Assembly (NCBI GenBank): GCA_009760855.2
Contig: WPIO01000197.1
Span: 326,501 to 390,500 of the forward strand
DNA: 64,000 nt
DNA from: Cristatella mucedo
Lineage: Eukaryota; Bryozoa; Phylactolaemata; Cristatellidae
Direction of reading: 5' to 3'
The notes under the pieces are model-generated. The model was not told where the DNA came from and ran no database searches. It saw only the letters and a program-made list of their open reading frames with translations. Each line of letters opens with the position of its first letter. The stretch's first letter is position 1. A program made the translations under genes and the position numbers. This document shows, one piece after another, positions 34,799 through 43,888 of the stretch.

Positions 34799-34914
34799 AA
34801 GCTTAGAACAACAAATTTCCTAAGCTTCGCGCCAGTATTACTTAGTAGGCTTAGTTAAGCTTAGAACAACAAATTTTTTAAGCTTCGTGCCAGTATTACT
34901 TAATAGGCTTAGTT
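34799..34914. repeat. 58-bp tandem duplication containing a hairpin
   Basis: Bases 34799-34856 and 34857-34914 are near-identical copies (aagcttagaacaacaaattt ... ggcttagtt). Each has an inverted pair, aagcttag / ctaagctt, as a potential stem. It lies about 340 bp after the Roc-COR exon. Confidence 0.85.
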
Positions 34915-35135
34915 AATGTACCTTTTATAAAATTGATGTAATGACAACTGTATAGCATAATATATGCAGGCAGTTACTATAAAATCGCCATTACCTAATT
35001 TCTCATAAAGGTTTAAAATTACTGCTGACTGCATTTTGCCTGGACTTAGTGTCCTGTTTTTTTAATTGTGATCCAGCCTTGCCCGATAGTAACATTTTTT
35101 GGTTTCGAGCAGGTTTATTTTAGGTGAAACTACAC

Positions 35136-35225
35136 TATACACATGCACACTCTCACACCCACACACACTCACACACACTCACACACAGGCGTGCACGCAA
35201 ACACACGCACACACATGCACACATA
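35136..35225. repeat. CA-rich tract
   Basis: Irregular (CA)n with cact/cacg interruptions. No other function is apparent. Confidence 0.8.
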
Positions 35226-35261
35226 CCAATCACATAATATTTGCACTTCTTACGCTAAATG

Positions 35262-35434
35262 AAAAATAAATAAATGATTAAACAGCCTCTTTTTGTATAG
35301 CGACAGTAGAGCCTTTACGGCTATCACCACCGCTTGCAGTGGCAATAAAGAATCGCCCACAGCAGGAATCGAACCCACGACCTCGCGACTGAGGTCGTGA
35401 AAGCAACCGCCTTACCTAGTGTGCCATCACGGCT
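35262..35434 (-). mobile_element. SINE-B, complete copy
   Basis: On the - strand the tRNA-like head 'agccgtgatggcacactagg' is followed by the B box gggttcgattcc, the SINE-B stem-loop body and an (ATTT)n tail (35262-35275). It lies in the intron between the Roc-COR exon and the first linker exon. Confidence 0.85.
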
Positions 35435-35666
35435 CACCAAAGCTAAAATCAACCAGCTCTTCTTTTTCTGGGATGATAGTTACCAGTAGTTTCGTTTCTC
35501 TACTGGGAATTGCACTGACGCCTTGTAGCTGCAAAAGATCTCATTTAAAATTATTTGTTGAGGCTGATTGCAAAGAACTGAAGGGTGAACCTTTGCTACC
35601 ATCAGCATTCCTTCTAATGTGGTTTACACAAAACTCCGTGACTGGGTCACTTAATGCTGCTATCAG

Positions 35667-35744
35667 ACGATTACCAACTTCTCTTTGAAGGCTCCTGCTC
35701 ACACCAGGACTTTCGGGATGCAGAGAATTACCTCAAACGACTAG
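35667..35744 (+). CDS. Linker exon after COR (26 codons)
   Basis: This 78-nt candidate exon lies between the acceptor gctgctatcag and the donor GTAAAG. It is phase 1 on both sides, matching the phase-1 end of the Roc-COR exon and the phase-1 start of the next exon. It would encode a leading Asp, then DYQLLFEGSCSHQDFRDAEN and YLKRL. The segment is hydrophilic with no domain I recognise. Because it is symmetrical, it could be skipped without changing the frame. The upstream polypyrimidine tract is weak, which lowers confidence. Confidence 0.5.
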   Translation, partial: TITNFSLKAPAHTRTFGMQRITSND

Positions 35745-35907
35745 GTAAAGGCAATCTGTGTAAGCGGCTTGACGGTCGTAAGATCATCGTTAGACTCACA
35801 TGGCTCAATCTAAAGTCTCTTCTTTTTACTGCAGCTAACTTACCTTGCCCTTCCTCTTTGACGCGATGTGATTGTATTGAATCGCTGTGCTTCCTTCTTT
35901 CTTTCAG

Positions 35908-35997
35908 GTAATGAGGGCAAACCTGCTGCCCTACTGCCTGGTGCCAGCAGCGACCCACCAGCTTTATTGGAAGCACCTACGAAGAGGTCCTCGGAAG
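35908..35997 (+). CDS. Pro/Ala-rich linker exon (30 codons)
   Basis: This 90-nt phase-1/phase-1 exon lies between a strong acceptor (cttccttctttctttcag) and the donor GTGAGC. It reads GNEGKPAALLPGASSDPPAL followed by LEAPTKRSSE. It is a low-complexity, probably flexible, linker between COR and the CARD-like domain. The long pyrimidine tract and the matching phases on both sides make it the better supported of the two linker exons. Confidence 0.65.
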
Positions 35998-36215
35998 GTG
36001 AGCTTGATGATCCATGAAGGCACACTGGGGAGGGTGGTTTCTTTTTACGAGCTTTTTTAGAGCCTAATGAGGTGGTACTCAGCCTGCCCATAGGCCGGGC
36101 TGAGTGGTGTCAGTCCGGCTGGGGCAGAGCATTGTGGGCATGGTCACGCCCAAAATATCTCCATCTTCGTCATTTCGAACTCGCGATTTGATTATATCCA
36201 TTACTCTGTAAAAAA

Positions 36216-36332
36216 CAATAATAATACTGCACTTGATAAATCGCCCTCAGAGAACTCAATCTCTTTCTAGGCGCTTTACATTTGCTGCAAAGGGAAACAC
36301 GATTGAATGATGAGTAATATCACTAGTCAACA
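36216..36332 (-). mobile_element. L2-A 3' fragment
   Basis: The ATA-rich end and the reverse-complement L2-A hairpin, continuing through 'aaacacgattgaatgatgag'. It is about 115 bp. From 36333 to 36628 there is only AT-rich intron. Confidence 0.8.
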
Positions 36333-36694
36333 ATGGCCGCTGCTATCAGTGCCCACTCTAGAAACGGCAGCCACTTCTCAAATCTAAATGCTTGGTAAAT
36401 AGCCTGTAACCCTTCACAATCGGTAAGCTCGTTTAATTTGTAATTTGGCAGTAATTTGTATAATTTGACAGTAATTTGTGACTTAACATGAAGAAAATGC
36501 TAATAATTGCTCCGACTACTAAAAGCAGTGCAATTTTTCTGTAAAACATGCTTCTTTACGATTCTATGATCAGGGAAATGCTAACTACATGGCACAAGCT
36601 ACTTGAGATAGAACACGGGCAGCACAATATAATATAATGTAATGTAATGTATCTCCGTCAGTAACTCCAAAAAGTCATAAAGACCATGTGGGTG

Positions 36695-38209
36695 TTACGC
36701 ACGAGAGTTTTGTATAGCAAACTCACAGCCTAAGCGGCTTTCGGTACGCATTCGGTAGCCAACAGACTTCGTCTCACGCAACAAAGAAAAAGTGGGAAGC
36801 ATAGCAGAGTTAGGAGAGCAGTTGAGGTAGTGAGTAGCATAGAAGTAGCAGTTCAGGACCGCTGAAAAACATGTGCCATAGTAGGCAGTCAGAGAGTAAA
36901 TGTCGTTGCGTAAGAATTGTGGAAGCGAGTTCCACAGTCTAGGACCTGCAGAGCTAAAGCTTCTGTCACCAACTGTTTTTAAGCGGAGGAATGGGACAGC
37001 TAATTTATTGTCCACACAGGACCTGAGGGCGCGAACAGGCTGAAACTGATGCACCAGTTCAGCTAGGTACGAAGGAGCCAAGCCGTGGCGGGCCTTGTGG
37101 GTCAGCGTAAGAACTTTGCTCTGTATCCTTTGCTCAACCAGCAACCATCCTAGCTCTTTCAGCAAAGGTGACACGTGCTCAAACCGCTGGGACTTGAAGG
37201 CCAGCCTTGCAGCCATATTCATAGTCCGCTGTAGTGGCATAATAGCTTTCTTTAGTAGACCAGCCAAAATGGAATTACGATAATCAAGCCGAGACAGAAC
37301 TAAAGAGCTAGTTAAATTTTTTACAATCCACTGTGGGAGACAGCTTCTAATCTTGGATAGGGATCGGATGTGATGGCTAGCTGTAGAGGCAGTCTTCTGA
37401 ATGAAGCTTTTGAAATTGAGGCAGCTGTCGAACACGGCACCTAGATTACGAGCACGTGGTGAAGGTCGCACAATAGCATCACCTATTAGAACAGCAAAGC
37501 CTTTTAACCCAGCAACACGCTTAGGGTGTCCTATGAGAAGCAGTTCGGTTTTATCGTCATTTAATTTCAGGAAGTTTTCCGACATCCAGGATCGAATATC
37601 GGCAAGGCAAGCATTCAGTTTCTCAGTTGCTGCAGCAGATTCCGACGGTTTAAATGACAAATACAATTGAGTATCGTCAGCATAGAAGTGATATCCTATT
37701 CCATGGGCCTTAATCACTTTTCCCAGAGGTTGCGTATAAATGGAGAACAGCAAGGGACCAAGTACAGACCCTTGAGGGACTCCACAGGTGACCCTTCTCA
37801 TGTCTGAGACCTGACCCCCACACGACACGGATTGAACACGATCAGACAAGTATGATTTAAACCACGCCAGTGCTTCGTCTGCCAGACCGATCCTTGTTCT
37901 CAGTCGTTCAAGCAAAACTTCGTGATCAATGGCGTCGAAGGCAGCAGACAGATCTAGCAGAGCTAGGGCAGTGACATTCCCGTCGTCGTTGCCACGTAGA
38001 ATGTCATTGTTAACACGGAGGAGAGCAGTTTCAGTAGAGTGCTGCCTCTTGAACCCTGATTGAAATGTTTCTGACATTCCATTATTTTCAATATGTTCAA
38101 CTAGCTGCTTAGCAACAATTTTTTCAAGAATTTTTGATAAGAATGGAAGAAGGGAAACTGGACGATAGTTTGCTAGGACCTCTGTGTCTAATCCAGGCTT
38201 TTTAAGAAT
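36695..38209 (-). pseudogene. L2-B reverse transcriptase and C-terminal module
   Basis: The RT is open from the 'YRPVSLLPFLSKILEK' block near 38170 to its stop at 36695. It keeps [34 protein letters not shown] and the FYADDTQLY active site. The C-terminal module ends in '..RLWNSLPQFLRND'. The annotated Met near 38077 lies inside the RT. An upstream in-frame TGA near 38214 separates it from the linker. Confidence 0.9.
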
Positions 38210-38212
38210 AGG

Positions 38213-39102
38213 TCAAATGATTGCCGATTTGAAGGACTTGGGGACGACCCCTTTTCCCAAAGAAACATTAAAAATCTTGGTTATGGCAGGGCTAAGTTGG
38301 TCTGCAAGTGAAGACCACAGAGATGAAGGTATAGGGTCTTCAGGAGACGAGCTTTTTTTGCTAGACCTTGTTAAGGCAGCCACATCACAGGCAGAAACAT
38401 CAGAGAACCTTTTAAGAAAGGTCACAGGTCGAGGAACGGCGATTGCTTCGTTCGGAGGGGGCTTAACGGAGGCACGAATGTGCACAATGTTTTCAGTAAA
38501 GAAGGCTGAAAACTTTTCGGCTGAGCCCTTAATATCTTGGGAGTCAGACCTGACAGCATTGGCTAGTAAATGGTTTACTGTCTTATAAATCTGTTTAGTG
38601 TCCGACTGGCAGGAATTCAGTTTTCTAATGAAAAAAGAAGCCCTGGCTTTTTTAAGCTTCGTGTGTTAACTCGAAGGAAGTCTTTAAAATTGACTAGGTC
38701 TGCCTCAGACCCCAATTTCTTGAAACAACGTTCCAGCCTGCGCTTAACACGGAGCATCTTAAGGAGCTTTTTTGTAAATTGAAAGCAATCTTGACGACTT
38801 TGAACACGGATAGAGCGAACGGGAGCATGCTTGTCAAGAGCACTCCTGAGTGTCATGTTCATCGCATCTGTGAGGGTATCGAGGCTGCCGGTTGACTCTG
38901 AATGCAGATCAAGAAGGCCTGCATCGCAAACAGATTTCAAAAACTTGTCCATGTCAATGCTTTGTAAGTTACGTCGTTTGGCAAATTTGACATTGCCTTG
39001 CACGTACGAGGGAGCAGGAACAGTAAACGAGACCGAACAATGATCTGAGAGGGTCAGTGGGCACACCACAAAGTCAGTGATGAGGACATCCTTAGTGATC
39101 AA
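38213..39102 (-). pseudogene. L2-B endonuclease C-terminus and EN-RT linker
   Basis: Two frames (39102-38617, then about 38610-38213) cover the end of the APE endonuclease, with the conserved LSDH motif near 39045, and the linker to the RT. A one-base shift in an A/T homopolymer near 38625-38640 separates them. Both frames align with the usual L2 layout. Confidence 0.8.
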
Positions 39103-39147
39103 GAGATCTAGAATGTGGCCACCGACGTGGGTGCTATGATTAACGTG

Positions 39148-39873
39148 TTAGGCCAAACCAAGATTCTCCAGACATTCAAGAAATGAGCGGACCTGACTGT
39201 TGCTAGGGTAGTCAACGTGAATAGTGACGTCTCCTACAATCAGTAGCGGCCTGTCACACACAAATATTTTAGCGAGGAACTCTGAAAACTCCTCTATAAA
39301 CAAGTTTAGACAGCCAGAAGGAGGCCGGTATATCACAACGGTGAGAGGCATTGTCTTTGATGAAGACCTGATAGCAACCGATTCAAACGATGACCCATGC
39401 GAGAAACTGCACATTTTATAGCCAAACGATTCGCGAACAACAATTGCAACCCCGCCACCAACCTTGTCAGAACGCATGGACTGATAGAATGAGAACCCGG
39501 GTGGAGTGGTCTCGGAAAAACAGCTACTGGAACAAGGCGTCATCCAGGTTTCGGTAAGCAGAAATTCATCTAGCTTCTCCTGGACCACCTGATCGCGGAT
39601 AAGTAACCCCTTGGTTTTTAGCGAGCGGACATTTAGTAGGCGGAATTTAAGAGGCTGTCCAACAACTGGGCGACGGCGATGCAGTGGCTCGTATTCTCTA
39701 CCGTTTGCGTCCGGCCCGGCGGACGCTGGCTCTTCGAATTTGAATTGAACCTTTGTAACAGCCGTGGGACGACGTTTCACAACGTGCTGTGCTACAGCAG
39801 GTGGACACAAACCAATCGGTTTGTGTGTTTGGAAAGTGTGTGTGTGTGTGTATGTGTGTGTGCGCGAGCACAC
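39148..39873 (-). pseudogene. L2-B APE endonuclease N-terminal part
   Basis: The - strand frame encodes an N-terminal extension, then the endonuclease: LLNVRSLKTKG, the catalytic-Glu block LLTETWM, GGGVAIVV, IYRPPSG, and 'VGDVTIHVD', where most APE endonucleases have GDFN. The Asn-to-Thr change suggests an inactive enzyme. The leading THTYTHTH segment is only translated TG microsatellite. Confidence 0.85.
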
Positions 39874-39905
39874 TCAGGCATACTTGAGCTTGCTTGAGTT
39901 GCTAC

Positions 39906-40606
39906 CTATTTGTCCTAAACTAGTTAATAGATAAAGCCTATTACTGAATTCTGCCATTTTTCAGTATTGGCATTGTCGTTCTCGTGATGAGGTGTAGGAA
40001 GTGTTTGGTACATTTCAACTTGCCTGCCGTTTTCTTTTTGGTTTTTGCCCCCTCAAACATCTTAACGGGGACTGCTCAGTGCAATGTCATGGAAATCAGC
40101 ATCGTTAGCTTTATAATCAAAGTAGTTATAACGCTACGTGAAATGTTTTAAATCCTAGTTCAACTAAATCTTAATACCGACGATTTGAAACTCCATGCTA
40201 CCATAAGGAATGAATGGCAAGCATTCAGTCTATCATGCCTACAAAAACCTGCCAAAGAGAAAACATCAAACCTGTCCTAGCTCAATTTGTATTGCTGCCG
40301 CTCAAACTAATGAATGTGACATGTCCACTGTCTGTAGCCTCTAGCTATTACTTTATCAGTGTCCGGTTCTCATCCGGTCGCCAGTACGTTAGTGAATGCC
40401 CCACCTCCCCACATGTCGAAGAATCTATTGAAACTGGCGGGTCATATACTTGCACCCTCGCAAGTTAAGTAGTTATGATAAGGCTACTAATATTCTGCAC
40501 TAATTAGTCTATGCCGTCACAATAGCCGATCAAAATATCGACTAGCTGTCATCCTCGCTGTCGATTGGCTTCAAGCTGGTCAACGTCGCCCTTCTGTGAA
40601 TCCTAT
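39906..40606. other. Intron without recognisable content
   Basis: About 700 bp of unique-looking sequence between two L2-B copies. I see no exon, tail or SINE here. Confidence 0.4.
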
Positions 40607-41690
40607 GTAATGTTATGTAATATATCTCCGTCTGTAACTCCACAAAGTTATAAAGACCATGTGGGTGTTACGCAGGAGAGTTTTGCATAGCCCACTCACA
40701 GCCTAAGCGGCTTTCGGTACGCATTCGGTAGCCAACCGACTTCGTCTCACGCAACAAAGAGAAAGTGGGAAGCATAGCAGAGTCAGGAGAGCAGTTGAGG
40801 TAGTGAGTACCATAGAAGTAGCAGCTCAGAACCGCTGAAAAGGATGTGCCATAGTCGGCAGTAGGAGAGTAGTTATCGCTGCGTAAGAATTGTGGAAGCG
40901 AGTTCCACAGTCTAGGACCTGCAGAGCTAAAGCTTCTGTCACCAAATGTCTTTAAGCGGAGGAATGGGACAGCTAATTTAGTGTCCACACAGGACCTGAG
41001 GGCTCGAACAGGCTGAAACTGATGCAGCAGTTCAGCTAGGTATGAAGGAGCCAAGCCGTGGCGGGCCTTGTGACTCAGTGTAAGTACTTTGCTCTGTATC
41101 CTTTGCTCAACCGGCAACCATCCTAGCTCCTTCAGCAAAGGAGACACGTGATCAAACCGCTGGGACTTGAAGACCAGCCTTGCAGCCATATTCATTGTCC
41201 ACTGTAGTGGCATAATAGCTTTTTTGGTAGCCCAGCCAAAAGGGAATTACAATAATCAAGCCGAGACAGAACTAGAGAGCTAGTTAAGTTTATTTACAAG
41301 CCACTGTGGGGGACAGCTCCTAATCTTGGACAGGGATCGGATGTGATGGCTAGCTGTAGAGGCAGTCTTCTGAATAAAGCTTTTGAAATTGAGGCAGCTG
41401 TCGAACACGACACCTAACTTTCGAGCAAGTGGTGATGGCAGCACAATAGCATCACCTATTAGAACGGCAAAGCCTTTTAATCTAGCCACAAGCTTAGGGT
41501 GTCCTATGAGCAGCAGTTCGGTTTTATTATCATTTAATTTCAGGAAGTTTTCCGACATCCAGAATCGAATATCGGCAAGGCAAGCATTCAGTTTCTCAGT
41601 TGCTGCAGCAGATTCCGACAGTTTGAATGACAAATACAACTGAGTATCGTCAGCATAGAAGTGATATCCTATCCTACTGGCTAGCATGCT
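40607..41690 (-). mobile_element. L2-B LINE, 5'-truncated
   Basis: The tail 'atgttatgtaatatatctcc' is at 40607. The 3' UTR, the C-terminal module (40668-41213) and part of the RT with the YADD box (41280-41690) follow. A one-base deletion near 41225 breaks the frame. It stops abruptly near 41690, just upstream of the YADD block, and unrelated sequence follows. Confidence 0.9.
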
Positions 41691-41997
41691 GCTCTTGCTG
41701 TAGCTCCCCAGGTGGGCACTGCTCTCCATGCACAGATCCTGCTGGCTCGCCGTTTTCAGGTGTTAACTTTCCTCTATCTAGCAATTTTATGTGCCAAAAA
41801 CTTTGTCAAGCTTGCAATACGCTACTAAGGACATGCAGACGCATTCATATAGCACCGGCAAGCGATCAGAGCATGTATTCAGGGCCTTCTCTCCACGAAG
41901 CAACTGTCTTGCAGAAGCACAGCTTGAGTAAACCATCAACTCAAGCAATCGGCCAAATGTCGGCAAGCAGCTTATCGTGTTAAGTTTATTTGATATT

Positions 41998-42520
41998 CGT
42001 AATAATACATTAGTATGTTGCCCTCAACGAAATTAATCGCTTTCTAGGCACTTTGCATGTCCTGCAAAGGTAGCATAATCGAGTGGTAAGTGGCTGCACT
42101 CTTAATGTCAACATGATAACATATGTAGAGGTGACATGCACAGGGTCACCATGCAAAACTGGTTAGTGGCAGCATGCTCAGTAGAAGCACCCATAAGCAC
42201 CCAAAGCAAGAATCATGAGGAGCCAATAAATGCTGCGATAATCAGATGCTTGTTAAGGTTTAATGGCATCAAGTCAGATGATGTAGTAATGTCAGTAGGG
42301 AGTGTGAATACCGTGTTTTGGAAGCATGCAAACTAAGGGCAGGGTCTTCAAAGAATTTGAGATTTGTATGAGGTTGACTACACGATTTGATTCAGAAAAG
42401 TTGGTGGTATGATGCCTATCATGGTGGAGGATTAGGTCTGATAGCTAGGCTGGAGCGAGAGAATGGAGTGGCCTAAAAGTGACTTACAGAACCGTGAAAT
42501 CGATGCTCTGCTAAACTGTG
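41998..42520 (-). mobile_element. L2-A LINE, old degraded copy
   Basis: The reverse-complement hairpin (cctcaacgaaattaatcgct) is at 42020, then the 3' UTR and the eroded C-terminal coding region up to about 42520. There are many indels. From 42520 to 43052 only intron and the palindrome at 42850-42902 are seen. Confidence 0.75.
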
Positions 42521-42849
42521 CCAGCCTGGGAGATGCGCAAGCCTGGGAGATGTGTGTTTCGCGATATGCAGATTTCTGATCATTAGGAGGACGGCAGACA
42601 CTGTAGACTGAATGTGACTGGCATGTGATAAGTTAGAAGAATCTGGTAATATTCTGCCTGCTTCTGGCATTTATTTCTGTACTGTGGTTTGAAAGCCTAG
42701 CTTTTTTATTTTAGTTTATGATTTGATTAATCAGTATGTGGCTCATCGCGAAACTGTAATATAATTCATTCCCACTGCAGTTACTTACCAGTAGCTATTA
42801 TCAAGGATTAAAGAACAGCTTGGTTAATCTTAGAGTTGGACCAACAGAG

Positions 42850-42902
42850 AAAATAGGTTGGATCAATATGTAATTCATTTATATATTGATCAAACCTATT
42901 TT
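42850..42902. repeat. 20-bp inverted repeat (hairpin)
   Basis: AAAATAGGTTGGATCAATAT is followed, 13 bases on, by its reverse complement with one mismatch. The words ggttggatcaa and caacagaga recur just outside (42836-42850, 42921-42937). It lies about 150 bp before the CARD-like exon. Confidence 0.8.
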
Positions 42903-43052
42903 TATCTGTTTATCCGACTCGGTTGGATCAACAGAGAATAATGACTCACCTATAAATAGGTTCACCAATTTTTTGACTGCTATAGTACACCATGTATTAA
43001 ACTTTCCAACCGCGTTTAAAGTTGACTGGCGGCTTCCGTTCTTTGTTTGCAG

Positions 43053-43234
43053 ATGATGGTTCTGCTAGACGGGAATGCTCCACCGAAAGCAGCAAGCAAA
43101 GTGACCTGAAAAAGCGATTCATAAAAGTTAGGTCGATGTTGATTGCTGCGTTAGATACATCGGTCGTTCTTCAGGCTCTAGACAGTCTCTATGGTGATGG
43201 AATCGTTACGGAGGTTGAAAAGCAAAATATTCAG
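43053..43234 (+). CDS. CARD-like (death-fold) exon
   Basis: The 182-nt exon lies between the acceptor ttctttgtttgcag and a good donor (GTAAGC), entering in phase 1 and leaving in phase 0. It begins with an acidic and Ser-rich linker (DDGSARRECSTESSKQS). The next part reads LKKRFIKVRSMLIAALDTSV, then VLQALDSLYGDGIVTEVEKQ. The pattern of a basic helix, a leucine-rich helix 'VLQALDSL', and a turn with 'GIVTEVEKQNI' is that of the first three helices of CARD domains (compare the general pattern LLDxLxxxGVLTxxExExI). The remaining CARD helices should lie in later exons that I could not identify with confidence. A different death-fold type is possible. Two L2-B copies (36629-39905 and 40607-41690) lie in the intron before it. 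Confidence 0.6.
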
Positions 43235-43627
43235 GTAAGCCGTCAAGACAGTGTCGTGTGCCGATCTGAGACGGAAAAATACTAATATCTGATTTAGCTG
43301 CCCCCTTTATCTCGTATCTGAACAGCCTCATCAGTTAAGTAGCAGCTGCAACAAAATAACTTGCCTGCTGCTTCACTTGAAAGTTTAGGTGGCTTTGTAG
43401 GCAGTGCATCACAGGTAGCCTACAACAGGTAGCTGTTTAAAGCTTTTTTCCTGCCAGCTACCAACCGTCGACATTATTGCCTGTTGTTTTAGAAATTAAA
43501 AACCATAATTTTTTCATTTTTATTTCGAAGTGCATGCTAATATTTCTCGCCTCGGTGTAAAATGAAGCATCGTCAAATTCACTCTTACTTATACTATTGC
43601 TGCTTAGAATACAAGTTTTGCTTTTAG

Positions 43628-43663
43628 GACATCAGAGAGAATATCTCTAGATGTCTACCTTAA
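43628..43663 (+). CDS. Possible short terminal exon
   Basis: A strong acceptor (caagttttgcttttag) is followed in phase 0, the phase in which the CARD-like exon ends, by eleven codons (DIRENISRCLP) and TAA. If used, it would end the protein early in the death fold. That makes it more likely an alternative or cryptic exon than the true 3' end. Confidence 0.25.
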   Translation, partial: DIRENISRCLP

Positions 43664-43888
43664 CGCCCTTATATTTGCATCATGATTGTCGTTACAGAGT
43701 CGTAGCAGTAGTTGAGAGCTTTATATTGCTTTCATAGCAAGTAAGCAGGATTGTCTAGCTTGCCGATAGTTTAGCTGTGGCTGCTAGCCGGACTTGGGAC
43801 AAGCCCAGATCCTTCAAATATGCGATTCATTTGTATACGGCCCACGCCCACACTTGAACTGGCAGTTTTAAAATGAGATGCAATATTT

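Larger units (their letters stand above)
36629..39905 (-). mobile_element. L2-B LINE, nearly full length
   Basis: A 3.3-kb - strand element. The tail 'atgtaatgtaatgtatctcc' is at 36629, then the 3' UTR, RT, linker, and APE endonuclease up to about 39800. A (TG)n tract lies at its 5' edge (39838-39866). It is the most complete LINE in the window. Its coding region is one EN-RT frame broken by few lesions: a TGA near 38214, a homopolymer frameshift near 38625 and a TAA near 39147. Confidence 0.9.
4275..43234 (+). other. ROCO-family gene: LRR array - Roc - COR - linker - CARD-like (partial)
   Basis: Nine exons with GT-AG borders and compatible phases can be joined on the + strand: 4275-4415, 7646-7786, 13451-13591, 21940-22080, 25662-25763, 32585-34457, 35667-35744, 35908-35997 and 43053-43234. 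The first five junctions are phase 0, the junctions around the two linker exons are phase 1, and the CARD-like exon ends in phase 0. The product would be a cytosolic LRR protein with a Ras-of-complex GTPase and its COR dimerisation domain, followed by a death-fold segment. ROCO proteins (LRRK, DAPK1, MFHAS1 types) act as GTP-regulated scaffolds; a CARD would link such a scaffold to an innate-immune or cell-death partner. The 5' end (start codon, promoter, possibly more LRR exons) lies upstream of the window, and the 3' end is uncertain. The exon chain is inferred from splice signals and reading frame, not from transcripts. Confidence 0.75.

Noticed and set aside
35419-35688. Open frame overlapping the SINE-B and the first linker exon
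   Set aside because: It begins inside the SINE-B head and runs in a different frame from the exon that fits the splice phases.
37095-37670. + strand frames across the L2-B element
   Set aside because: They are antisense shadows of the - strand reverse transcriptase.
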